Positions 48,701 to 60,113 of a stretch of 64,000 nucleotides of DNA are shown one piece after another (position 1 is the stretch's first letter; each line of letters begins with the position of its first letter). The translations under genes were made by a program, and so were the position numbers. Source of the stretch: Zychaea mexicana (lineage: Eukaryota > Mucoromycota > Mucoromycetes > Mucorales > Lichtheimiaceae); NCBI RefSeq assembly GCF_025766255.1, contig NW_026516665.1, positions 868,001 to 932,000 of the forward strand, given 5' to 3'. The notes below the pieces were generated by a model. That model searched no databases. It was not told the origin of the DNA and saw only the letters and a program-made list of their open reading frames with translations.

Positions 48701-51292
48701 TATATATCTTATATAGAATCTAGATGCTTTCTTATTTGTAAGCGTCCCATGAAAATGGTTGACACTACTGATAAGGGTTGTATTATTTGAGGGATATCTT
48801 AATGGGGGACCACTATGCCAAGGAACAATTGTATTCAAGGCTGAAACTATAAGAGGGGTCGTAGGGCTTGGTTTCAACATTTCGGGGGCGATTTACTTAC
48901 TCATGGCAGAGGAAGTTTCCAAATGTGATATTTCAGCAATTGCTGGTATGGACACAAATAATATTGTTGAGCTACAATACGCAAGCACTTGGTGATTCAT
49001 ACATTTATGGAATTGATGTGTTTGATGGAAAAAAGAAAGAGTTAGATGAACGCATACAGCAACTAAGTAAAAAGCCAAAGCGTTTTGTGTATTTTGTCAG
49101 CCCATTTCCGGTATGATATTACATACTCGATTGGATCCTTGGTATCATAGAAAGGTTTGTACACAGACTCGGGTACGAGACCAAGTGCTGCAAGGATGTA
49201 AGGGCAAAAGCTGGGCGTTTAGTATAAATTCTGTGGGTTCATAGATAGGCAGATGACGAGGCTGTCAATGAATATCAAATGAGATATCCTCTATGAATAT
49301 TAGTAATGCTGTCTCTTAAAAAACGATCTTTTGAAGTTGCAAACAATGTATCATAGATTGAGGATACCATCCTTAGCTTGGACGTTGTCGAAACAAGCGC
49401 CAATACTCTCATCAACACACAGAGATACTCTGTGTATTAAGGCGTATACATTTTCTTAGAGCGAACAGAAAAGTTAGACGCGTCCTGTTTGTTCGCTACG
49501 TATGTACTACTGTAATTTAGTATCATACAATGTATTAAATGCTGACGAATTCTTTGAGTATATACTCAGAACTGCTGGTCACGATCAAGATGTTATCATT
49601 CTTTTCGGCTCAAATGACATGTTTTAAAAGGAGGAAAGAAAGGCATTATTTTGCAGGATCAACATTTGCTCCTCCTATGTACTTGAGAAGAATAACCATT
49701 TATCAATGTAATTCACATCACGTTTCCTGCATATCCACTCTCTATGATACTAGAAAAACTCCAATTCTACCCGTGTAAACTATAACTCATTATTACATGC
49801 TATCATATCAAATTGGTAACTAAGTGAGCACCTATTCTCTATGTAAACCATCAATCGTAGCGTTTGCGAGCTATGTGTATTTTTGAAGATATTGAACATG
49901 CCATTGTTGGCGCTATTATGTACTAATATGGTTGCTGTTAAATGCTTCCGACTTCTCTCATACTCCACACTCCATCATAAAGGAACTTTGCACCAAAAAT
50001 GTGTTTCGATTGAAATAAGGTGTTGCCAATCAGGAACAAAGTGATGAATTACAATTGGTAGATGTCATCGGTGCTGTTTGTTTGCTTGGAAAGGATCGAT
50101 ATGTGTACCTCAAGTGTCAAGACGACTTCTGTACCTCGGGCGGCCGCTGCTGGATCCAGATTCCCTATTGAATAATTTCTTTCTTAATAATTGTCTACTA
50201 TACTTCCGATTTTCTCGTCTTTTCTTATACAAGCTTTGTAAATATATTACCAAACCTATCAATAACTCACTCGGGAAGCATTATATACTCTGTTGTTGGT
50301 GCTATGAAGCGACATGTTATCAACAGAGCGAGTCATGTACTGACATGACCAACCAGGATGACCATATAGAGGTATTGCGCATTTTTGTTGTCGGTATATG
50401 CGTCTCAAACTACTATTTTGTCGTCTGGAGCTGATAGAGAATGCTGCTTACAATGTTTCCCAATTACTAAAGCTAGTGAACTTCAAACGTGCTATCATAC
50501 TTCCATAAATAATCGTAGTTAGACATCGTTTCAACCTATTTTGCTTCTTGTAGACCGTTAAAAATATCAAAATTTATGTAAGTGTGTTAATTCAGCAGCC
50601 TATTTTTTAGGTGTGATTCTTCTTCAATGATAATATTGCTTGCTTGATAAACGGCTATTTTCTACATTTTCCTCTTACGTTTCTAAACTTCACTCTAGGC
50701 CGCATTTAATGTGTTGCATACAGTGTCTTGTCCCTAGGGCTGTGCAGTAATAAAAGCTGATCCAAGGAATTGGCATCAATGTTCAGTGATGGAGGCCGAG
50801 GAAATATGAAAGAGTGGTTGTGACTTTATATAAAAAAACAGAAGAGTTGAATAAAATAAGTAAAGCCGCCAAAATTGAATAATCACGGAGAAGTGACATG
50901 ATTACGAGGGTTGCCAGTATATCAAAAAATAAGACAAAATGTAGTTTTTCAAAAAACTACGCGAAAGTGCTCAGTGAAATGGTATAACGGTGTCATGAGG
51001 AGAAGGACACTATTTCGAACGGTGACTTGGTGTTCTTCAGGTCAAGCCAGTTCTTTATGCGTGGTAATTAGTGCTTTCTATATATTCAAGGCTCGTGGAT
51101 ATCTATTATATTTATTATACTACATAGAGCGATATAGAACGAACGATGAAAGATATCATATGCTTTTACATCTTGGGTGCCAAGCGGTTGTAGGGAATGC
51201 TCAGTAAACGTACAATATCGGTATACATCTATGTAGTAAATGCCAAAAAAAAACAGTCGTCAGCTTAACAGATATATTCCCACATACACATC
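48701..51292. other. Region with decayed coding-like fragments, no intact gene
   Basis: Several short plus-strand frames read like protein but sit in changing frames with stops between them. Examples are 48790-48995 (ETIRGVVGLGFNISGAIYLL), about 48990-49116 (YIYGIDVFDGKKKELDERIQ), 49535-49627 (ADEFFEYILRTAGHDQDVII) and 50019-50171 (ELQLVDVIGAVCLLGKDRYV). On the minus strand, about 49120-49205 reads FCPYILAALGLVPESVYKPF. None could be assigned to a family. They may be remains of one or more genes or of transposons near the pogo-like element. Confidence 0.45.
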
Positions 51293-52141
51293 TTAACGAG
51301 AATCTAGTACCTCTTCTTTGAGTTGTTTGTAGACAATGCCCGACTTGGCCTTGGGAGCCCACTGCAATGCAAGTTCCTTAGCCTTGCCCAGAACCTGGTC
51401 GCCAGGGCAAATGACGTCCACAAGCTTTTCATCCAGTGCTTGTTGGGCAGAGAAACGGTGGCCCTGTAAGACCATGTTGCGGAAAGTATGTGGGGCCATT
51501 TTGCAGCGGAGCAGACCAGCCATGCCAGGTGCCAAAGGAGAAGGCAGATCCACTTCATTCTACGGAATTTGACATAAATTGTAAGCGTTACTCTTTTAAC
51601 TGTATAATAAAATACTAGAAAGCTCGTTTGATCTTAATTATGTCACTTACCATGCACATATAACCACGGTCGGAGCGCATGACGCGATAATCTGACATAA
51701 ATGAAATATTATTAGACAGAATATATGTTTATATCTTTTTTCCAAATTATTACCGTGAGCCAACGCGAGCATGCATCCGCCAGCAAATGCGTGACCGTTA
51801 AGGGCAGCGATCGTAGGAATACAGAACGTCACCATACGTCGCAAAAGCAACAAGTACGTATCCATAAAAGGACTGTAGCTGACGGCGTGCATGAGATCTA
51901 ACCCGTTGCTAAAAATCTTGCCTTCACCAAGAGTGACAAGGGCCATGTCAACAGGTTCTTCAGAAGCAATGAAAATATCCTCGACGGTTTGAAGGGCTTG
52001 CAAAATGGACTTGCAGAATTCGGTCGTGAAACGATTGTCCTTGTGGTGCAACTGTAAAACGAACAATGGACCTTCACGATGAAGGGTCATTTGATGGTTG
52101 TCGGCCGATGGCAAGGCAAGAGGAAATGCAACGTCAGACAT
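51293..52141 (-). CDS. Enoyl-CoA hydratase/isomerase family protein (delta3-delta2 isomerase-like)
   Basis: Crotonase-fold enzyme, probably an enoyl-CoA isomerase of fatty acid beta-oxidation. Exon 1 starts MSDVAFPLALPSADNHQMTL and carries FVLQLHHKDNRFTTEFCKSI, then LGEGKIFSNGLDLMHAVSYS, part of the first oxyanion-hole loop. IPTIAALNGHAFAGGCMLAL is the second (GHAFAGG). A short middle exon reads YRVMRSDRGYMCM, and the last exon NEVDLPSPLAPGMAGLLRCK, matching plant and fungal ECI proteins, then GHRFSAQQALDEKLVDVIC. About 240 residues in three exons. It ends VLDSR, with no C-terminal SKL-type peroxisomal signal and no clear mitochondrial presequence, so location is open. Hydratase versus isomerase activity is not certain. 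Confidence 0.9.
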
Positions 52142-52670
52142 TGGGGTTGAAATATATGGAGGGTGAAAAGAAAAAAAGGGAAAAACCTGGAGAAGCTTAA
52201 AGTAGAAATATGTGGAGAAGTTGAGGTGCAGCAAATGCTCGAAAATCTTCACGTGCGAAATGTGCTGACACACCGAACATACATTTTACAAGACAATTTA
52301 GATTTGTCATGGAGAAAAATGATGGGTGCGCTGCGGGTGAAGCTGAATAAACTTGCTCCAAAATAAGGGTCTCATCCAGCAGTTATCAACCGCTCCCTTA
52401 GTATATTTTATAGCTATTGAGTAAGACATGGTGTATACCCCACAAAGATGTGTAGTTTCATTGAGCCTTACATTATGCTGATCGATTAAATTCGAGCATA
52501 ACATGTATATCATCCAATTCAAAGCTACAGCAACACTTTTGGAGCTCACTCAACATTAATAGTATCAATTTCAATGCCACATATACGAACATATCTATCG
52601 TTAAGGGAACAATCGCTGTGTATGAAGCGTCAGATAAAAGTTTTATTGAATGGTCATATATGTCATATGT
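52142..52670. other. Intergenic, promoter side of the enoyl-CoA isomerase gene
   Basis: Upstream of the isomerase gene and downstream of the broken fragment. T-rich on the minus strand just before the start codon. No gene recognised. Confidence 0.55.
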
Positions 52671-53056
52671 TCATCGTTCTCCAAGTATCAGGACAGTGCT
52701 GAAATCCTCGTACAGCATATGTGAGACATCTGTATGCACGTAGCGGGTGCGCTTGGTGAGCTCGGAAGATACGAAGTGATTTTCAGGAAACATTGTATGG
52801 ATATCGTGCAACTATATCAAAGTGTCAATGGATGCGGTGCTGGCCCTGTTTGTCAAGTTTGTCGAATAGCTGAGAATTGGAGTCTTCAAGGCTAGGCCTT
52901 GTTTAAGAACATGGTTGGCAGCACGCTGATCACCTAGGTTGGGTTAGACACATATGGCATAAAGTTTACTTCCGGCATAGCTTGACATATCGCGTACCAT
53001 GCATATAGCGCGAAGCAGCCTTTTAGCTCTTTTTTCGTGATGTCGTTGTATCCAGA
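52671..53056 (-). pseudogene. Broken gene fragment with frameshift and in-frame stop, family unknown
   Basis: Reading the minus strand from about 53056, SGYNDITKKELKGCFALYAW, then YAICQAMPEVNFMPYVSNP, ends at a TAG near 52935. A one-base change of frame continues LGDQRAANHVLKQGLALKTP, then ILSYSTNLTNRASTASIDTL, up to a TAG at 52812-52814. Past it, LHDIHTMFPENHFVSSELTK and YVHTDVSHMLYEDFSTVLIL end at TGA 52671. The continuity of protein-like sequence over about 125 codons with just two breaks suggests a recently inactivated gene, or a gene whose first break is a real intron acceptor (CCTAG before GTGATC). I do not recognise the family. The 5' part was not found. Confidence 0.5.
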
Positions 53057-53711
53057 CGTACAATATGATAGGTCGCTTTTGTAAATACCATCGTCGGTGT
53101 ATTACTGCTGATGCATCTGTATCTCTGCGGTTACTCTATCCGGCGTTCTTTTTTTTTGTTCCTCGCGCTGGTGATTTGACTAGATGCAACGATGACAGAA
53201 ACCAAAGTAGCACTGATTTAACACGATTGTCAATTGTAGCAATTGAGTTTCGGCAAGCGATCGACTGGGTGACGAAGCAAAAACGCGCCTTAGTTGTCAG
53301 ATGCGTGTCTCCAGTTTCGAGCAGTGCCTAGTTACACAAACACACATCTCCTATATGCTTCCTATTCTACGTGATCCATTGTGATGTTATGACATAACGT
53401 AACGCTTGCTTCCTTTTCCACTTACCACACACCATCATGATGTTTTTCCTAACCTCAACAAATCGATCCAAATAGTCTTCGACGATTGTGCCAGGATTCT
53501 TCGTCGACATGTCCAGCATACAATTGCGGGTCATAATAGCGTCATAAAATCCAACAAAGTTTATTTTACTTTCTCTTTTTATATATGGGGTTATACAAAG
53601 TCTAGCGGTAAGGATGATCAGCTTGCAAGTTTCTATACAACAAAGACAAAGTCAGCATAAATTCAAAGTAAACCATAGCGTAGCCCTTTTTTTCCTCCTT
53701 GCATCGTTTCA
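53057..53711. other. Gene-free stretch
   Basis: Between the broken fragment and the 3' end of the complex I subunit gene. Open frames occur on both strands (for example 53065-53331 plus) but without recognisable motifs; the missing 5' part of the broken fragment could lie here. Confidence 0.45.
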
Positions 53712-54722
<1,011 letters not shown>

Positions 54723-56998
54723 GATTAGAGTGGGGAGTGGAATGAGTTTAAGGTAAAGGGCTTCACCGGTTGCACTGCCAGTATGTTTTTACCGTCCGGT
54801 GCCGGTTGGTAAGTATAGCTCTTTAATCATGGGGATTTGTGACTGTCATAAAAGTGCGCTTTTGCCTCTGGTGGAATAATTTTTTCTTATTTACGACACC
54901 TCTTTCCTTTCTTCTCATAGTGGCATTAGGTGTCACTACGGATTCGTCGTGCGCGATAAAGATAGTTATTGACTGTTGTGATGGATTGTGTATAAAATGA
55001 TAATCTTGTAGCTTCGTCCTGCGGGATAGTGTACCTTTTTTATTCAAGCACATACACGCAACGCTTTACGAAGATAGCGCTTGCCAGTAAAATTGAATCA
55101 TCTCACACTTATTTGTTGCTAAGCGTGTTTTCTAAATTGAGGGCTATCAATCGATATGTATCACGATTCCAAACTGGCTGCACTGGTTTGATTGCCCGTA
55201 TTTTTTATCACCTACTACGAGTCATGTATATGCTCAATGACTATGAGAATTTAAAGATAACTAGTAGCTAATTTAGCGCTACCATCTGCTGTAGATTAAA
55301 ATCGCTGATAATTTACATGCTTGTCGTGAAAACTGTGACATATGCCGTTTGTGATCATTCTTAAAATACACTATCATAGTAGGTATTACTGTACTTGTGC
55401 GCTAACATATTTTGGCATCACCGTGGAACGCTTTATTCATGCAACGATGTAGAAAATCGCCTTCGTGTTAACAATCAGTAGCAACATTTTTTGGAAGTCA
55501 AAACAAAAATCACTGGCGTCTTCCTCTTAAAGACATGACAATCAATCGGTCTTGGCTATATGGAATGTTATGTATATATACACAACAATGCTATTATTAT
55601 GGAAGGTCCTTGTTGAAGTGCTTCATCTTACAAAAATGGGTTAATAAACTTTTTTGAAAACTTACATTTGGTCGGATAATGCATTATTCCGAAAGTTAAT
55701 ATGTGCATACTGTACATAGTACGGTCAGTGAAAAACATCACTGTAGTGTTCAACAGAATCAGCGAGTAACCTGCTACATACAGTACAGTATGTACTATCC
55801 AATTGTCCGGATGTGGCCCTCTTCTTGAATGTGCAGCCCGCATATGATACACTACCCCAGCCTTTGGGTTACGTTGAAGATCGTGCAAATCTTCCTCGAA
55901 CAAATGTACGACTTTGCTCTTTACACATGTTCTTGATCAACAGTGACCGGAACTTACCACATCAATAGCACAAACAAACACGTCATGGCCGTGTTCTGGG
56001 AGTAGAAAATACATATCCAAAACCGATGGACATCTTATCAACTACTTCGTCCACTTATTTGCGCTGCCATTGATAGTTTAGCAATCTATACAAGGTCTCG
56101 ATAAATTGAGATGTACATGTAAACACAAAAACACAAAAACAATGAATATGACAATAGAAAGTGTATATCATCACGTGTTATAGTAAACAAGTATCGCAGG
56201 TTTCTAAATCGCAGAAAGATCAACATTGTTGATCCTTTGAACGAACTAGGCCATTTTTATTGAAGATAAAAAAAGCTCATTCTATTGGACCAAATCTACT
56301 GGGTTTTCGATTCTTGCAACCACAATTTTTCAAGGTAGTGGTATCAAGGGCAGATATATAAGTCGATCATTTATTGATATATAAATAAGCAGAAAGATAT
56401 CACAGCAAGGCAGATTGACTGACTGAAGCAATATTTTGTTACACGCAATAGAACCGGAATGTTAAGTGAAACAAATGTCACTTATGTTATCATAACCACC
56501 GTCGCCAATAATCAGCAATGAATTACTGTAATGTCAAACGAAGAGAAAGGTGGGAAAACGTTTAGATTTTATATTAAATGAGTCTCTTCAAAATAATGTT
56601 CGACTATAACAAACCAATGCAGCAAAAGACTAAAAGAAAGAATGGCGGGACTGTTTTGAAAGATATTATTATGTTGCTGTTGATGACGCTTTGCTTCCGA
56701 TATGTTGCATGAATCGCATGTTGTTGGATCTGTACGTTTGTCGTGATGGATTCGTTCAGGTGGCTCACTTTCCTTAATAAATGTTGATATTCTAAAGGGC
56801 TTTGCTGCTAAAATCAAAAGAAGGAAGAACAACTTGAACTTTTCACAAATAGCAGTAGTTGATTAACAGTACGGTACGACCAATATGATATCAGTTTCAA
56901 AAGGAATAAACCATTGGTACCTCCCTCCCAATATTATTCCATCTCAAAACTTTATCTTCACCGTTAAAAGCATTACGACAATTTGACGAAAACTATCC
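54723..56998. other. Gene-free stretch
   Basis: Upstream of the complex I subunit gene. Contains modest frames (54823-55053 minus, 55628-55903 minus) with no recognised motif. A short inverted pair CATACTGTAC / GTACAGTATG occurs at about 55708 and 55788. Otherwise AT-rich and unremarkable. Confidence 0.5.
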
Positions 56999-57602
56999 AT
57001 GAACACGGAAACGGAGGTTGAACAGCCGTGTAGATATACCGGTGCTCTTCTCAAGCATCTAAAGGACAGATGCTGCAGTGATTACAGTAAAGTAAGGACA
57101 ATTCATGAAATAGTACATAGCTTGTGTTAGTCTTTTCGTATTAAACTTGATATCGACTTTTTGTACGGGGCGATGTTCTATTACGCATAAGTGTAATCAA
57201 TGTTGTATGTAGAAATTTAACTGAATATATAGAAACCGAAACCTGTCAATAGATTCACAGTGTGGTGGTCATTTCTGTAGCTCGTAATTCGGATGCCAAG
57301 CTACTTCCAGATCGTGGCCAGCGTGTGAAGTATTCCGAATCCTGTAAATGTTTCAGTTAACTGGTTAAAATAGTTCAACACAGCGCGCTTGTCTTTTTTC
57401 TGAAGAAAACAAAATATACAGAGTTGTTCTTCAGGTTAAGTGGTTTGCCATCTCTTGTGACTTTGAGTGATGATTGTATTACTATCTGTAGGTACTACGT
57501 GCTTCTGACAGCCAATATACGCTTGTAGTGAATTCCGCCGCTTTTGATGTGCTGCTACAAATTCTCAAGCAATGGGACGAGTTACTGGAGGCCACAAATT
57601 AA
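56999..57602 (+). CDS. Small three-exon orphan protein
   Basis: Predicted protein of about 91 residues, not recognised. Exon 1, 56999-57091, starts MNTETEVEQPCRYTGALLKH, ends CCSDYSK at a GTAAGG donor and has an in-frame TGA just upstream of the ATG. Exon 2 starts at 57253 after CAATAG and reads IHSVVVISVARNSDAKLLPD. The donor is taken as GTGAAG at 57325; a later GTAAATG donor gives the wrong phase for the next acceptor. Exon 3, 57492-57602, starts after CTGTAG and reads VLRASDSQYTLVVNSAAFDV, then LLQILKQWDELLEATN. Alternating hydrophobic strands and helices suggest a small alpha/beta domain. Three in-phase exons with typical splice signals argue against chance. The middle donor is the weak point. 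Confidence 0.6.
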
Positions 57603-58869
57603 ATATCCACCTGATAGGAAATGTAAAGTAGAAGAACCATGGCTATATACCAGCTCCGGATGATGTACGGAGAAATAACGAGGTCCACTTGCTCGTGCCA
57701 TTTGATCATAGTGTTAGATATAGTTTTTGTACATGATATTGTCCGCTCCAACATGATGAATCCGGCATGTGCTAGCTGTAGCTTACATTCGGTCCCTACA
57801 TTGAAATTCCCTGTTTTGGAGACGTGAGTAATCTTTCTGTTCAATAATCATATCCCAGAAAATAAGCAGTAATATGTTGCAGTGATCGAGCAGTAAAGTA
57901 ATATCTGACTCATGGCGTCTAAGCTGAGTTTTCATCGTGCATCGGTTTACAGTGGGTATCTGGTTGGCGTGGTGTGTCTGTAGCGACATCCAAACGGGAA
58001 GCATAGTGAGCTTCTTTCTTATTGTGAACCAGTAAGTTAAATACATACTGTATGTATTTTTACTATGTGTGAAGTTTTGAGAGTGAGTTACGTGGTGGTT
58101 TATGTATATGGAAGGGTTGTGGTGCATTTGTTTTATGGTGATACTTGGCGAACATACATTGAGTTGGTTTGTTGCTCTTGTTGAAGATACCGGTGAGGTA
58201 CTGTAGCAATTTACGAGTTAATGCTCCCGAGCATGTTACTTTTGTTGATATTGATTATTGTTTCTGACGCTGCTGTCATGTTAATGAATCAAACAGCTTT
58301 GGATGTTTTGGGAGTGGCGGCATTGACCTTGTAAATGGTGCGTCTAAACAGTACTTACGTGTATGAAACAAAGGGAGAGAGTTGAAGGAGAGAGGAGCAA
58401 CATTCGATTTCCTCGTTCCCCCTCGGACAGCTGGGCGATGAGCTTCTGCGCTCGGTAATCTCGAATTGTCCAACGTCGTTACTTGTCGTCGAATGTTTAT
58501 GCATGTATCGACGGTGAGCTGAAGTTTAGCGCTGCAGTTTCCGCTGTGTGCTTGCTCGGTATAGTAGGAAGCGAACGCAAATGGCAGTGTTGTCCAGAAG
58601 TTGACCGTCATGCCAATTTTCACCGATTAAGACGTAGTTGATGCTGCGTTGATGCTAATGTCTAGTTTAAAGCTGTCGTCGTTGTTGTTGCTTTTGCGCT
58701 GACCGAAATGGGCTGATATGTTGGATGCATCAATTACCTTGGCTAGGCACTAAGCGGAAGAAAAACCAGAGGTGTCGGAAAAGGAAATGGACGTCACAAA
58801 TGTCAACATTTTGCAGCCTGGATTTTTGTAGCTGGTTTTAGTTACTTACCTTTCACAACACAGCCAGCA
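57603..58869. other. Gene-free stretch
   Basis: Downstream of the small orphan gene and upstream of the uS5m gene. Minus-strand frames at 57783-58127 and 58276-58623 lack recognisable motifs. The last about 100 bases hold the uS5m promoter by position. Confidence 0.5.
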
Positions 58870-59854
58870 ATGTTAGCATTTCAACGGTTACTTGCCAGAC
58901 CCTTGGGTGCTGTCGCTACCAAGGCATCTCCAGGTACTTGTTTCTAAATGTCAGACCTCATTGACCAAAATAATGTTCAATTTTACTAATATAACGACAA
59001 CGACAACGACAACAATAAAGCAGCCTACGCGTGCTGTGCCACCCGTCTATACGCTACCACCGACAATGGCAATCGATTCCGTCAAGCTGGCCTTACAAAA
59101 GAAAATCTACCTCAACTGAGCAAAGTTGACTCGATTCTTGATTTCACCGAACTGTCCAAGGATAAATCGCTCGACCAGACAAAACTTTTCCCAACCCACC
59201 GTCCAACAGAAGCTGTCATGAACACTGTCACCGAAATTGTCGATACGCCCCTGTCGACGGTTGAGCAGGCTCGTCTTTTGAAAAAGACACTTGTTTTGAA
59301 GCGCGTTGTCAACATGAACGGCAAGGGTAAACAGCCCTCGATGTATGCACTTGTTGTGGTTGGCAACGGAAAGGGTTTGGCTGGTTATGGCGAGGGCAAA
59401 GACGAAGAACCCAGCAGAGCCATTTTCAAGGCTACCAACAGAGCCATCAAGAACATTCGCTTCTTTGATCGCTACGACGACCGAACTATTTCAATGGACA
59501 TCGAGCACAAATTCCATGCCACAAAGCTTGAATTGCGAAGCAGACCACCAGGTACATAAAGAGTTCGCAAGAGGAACAGCGGATAAGGTTACATTGAATG
59601 AGGTTGGGACATGTTATTGATTCTATGCGGATATCCTAGGATTTGGATGCCGTGCGAACCATCACATCCACGAGGTCTGTCGATGCATTGGTATTCAAGA
59701 TTTGAGCGGAAAGGTCCGTGGCTCACGGAAACCCATGAACGTGATAAAGGCAACATTCGAAGCTTTATCTAACCAAAAAATGCCTGAAGATATTGCAAAG
59801 ATGCGTGGAAAGAAACTGGTCGATGTCCAGAACATTTACTACGGAAGCCATTAA
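58870..59854 (+). CDS. MRPS5: Mitochondrial small ribosomal subunit protein uS5m
   Basis: Component of the mitochondrial ribosome small subunit, homologous to bacterial S5. Exon 1 starts MLAFQRLLARPLGAVATKAS, a presequence. It joins across an intron holding a short CGACAA repeat to AAYACCATRLYATT and the mitochondrial-specific N-terminal region. The S5 domain reads KKTLVLKRVVNMNGKGKQPS, then MYALVVVGNGKGLAGYGEGK and AIFKATNRAIKNIRFFDRY. After a third-exon junction (RPPG|FGCRANHHIHEVC) it continues IGIQDLSGKVRGSRKPMNVI, then KATFEALSNQKMPEDIAKMR, and ends VQNIYYGSH. Both S5 halves are intact. Three exons, total about 270 residues; the intron-1 acceptor was chosen by phase (G + CA gives Ala). 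Confidence 0.95.
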
Positions 59855-60113
59855 ATAGACTTGTACAATTAAAAAACCCCCTCCCATTTTCTCCTTATCT
59901 ACAATACAACTCATAAACATAGTTCTTCTTTTTCTTCTTTGATATTCATCAATAATTCTGTATCCATACGAATCTGGTGTGAGAGCCTTTTTTTTAGTTT
60001 GATTGCTGAGTATGAAAATATCACCCAAGGCTGGATTTATGTCTGACTGGATGTTATATGTGTAATGGTTGGTGCCTCTTGCTATCTGATTCCTTATCCT
60101 CCTCATCCCCACC
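59855..60113. promoter_or_regulatory. Intergenic with putative promoter of the Swi3-like gene
   Basis: Short same-strand gap, T-rich, including a pyrimidine tract just downstream of the uS5m stop. Promoter assignment is positional only. Confidence 0.4.

Noticed and set aside
55708..55800. Inverted CATACTGTAC / GTACAGTATG pair as a possible small transposon
   Set aside because: Only ten bases, no flanking duplication, and similar TACTGTAC words occur elsewhere (for example near 47430 and 58045).
55628..55903. 91-codon minus-strand frame
   Set aside because: Plausible composition but no recognisable domain or flanking exons; length not beyond chance in this base composition.
58276..58623. 115-codon minus-strand frame upstream of uS5m
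   Set aside because: No known motif and not supported by codon or splice pattern; overlaps the expected uS5m upstream region.
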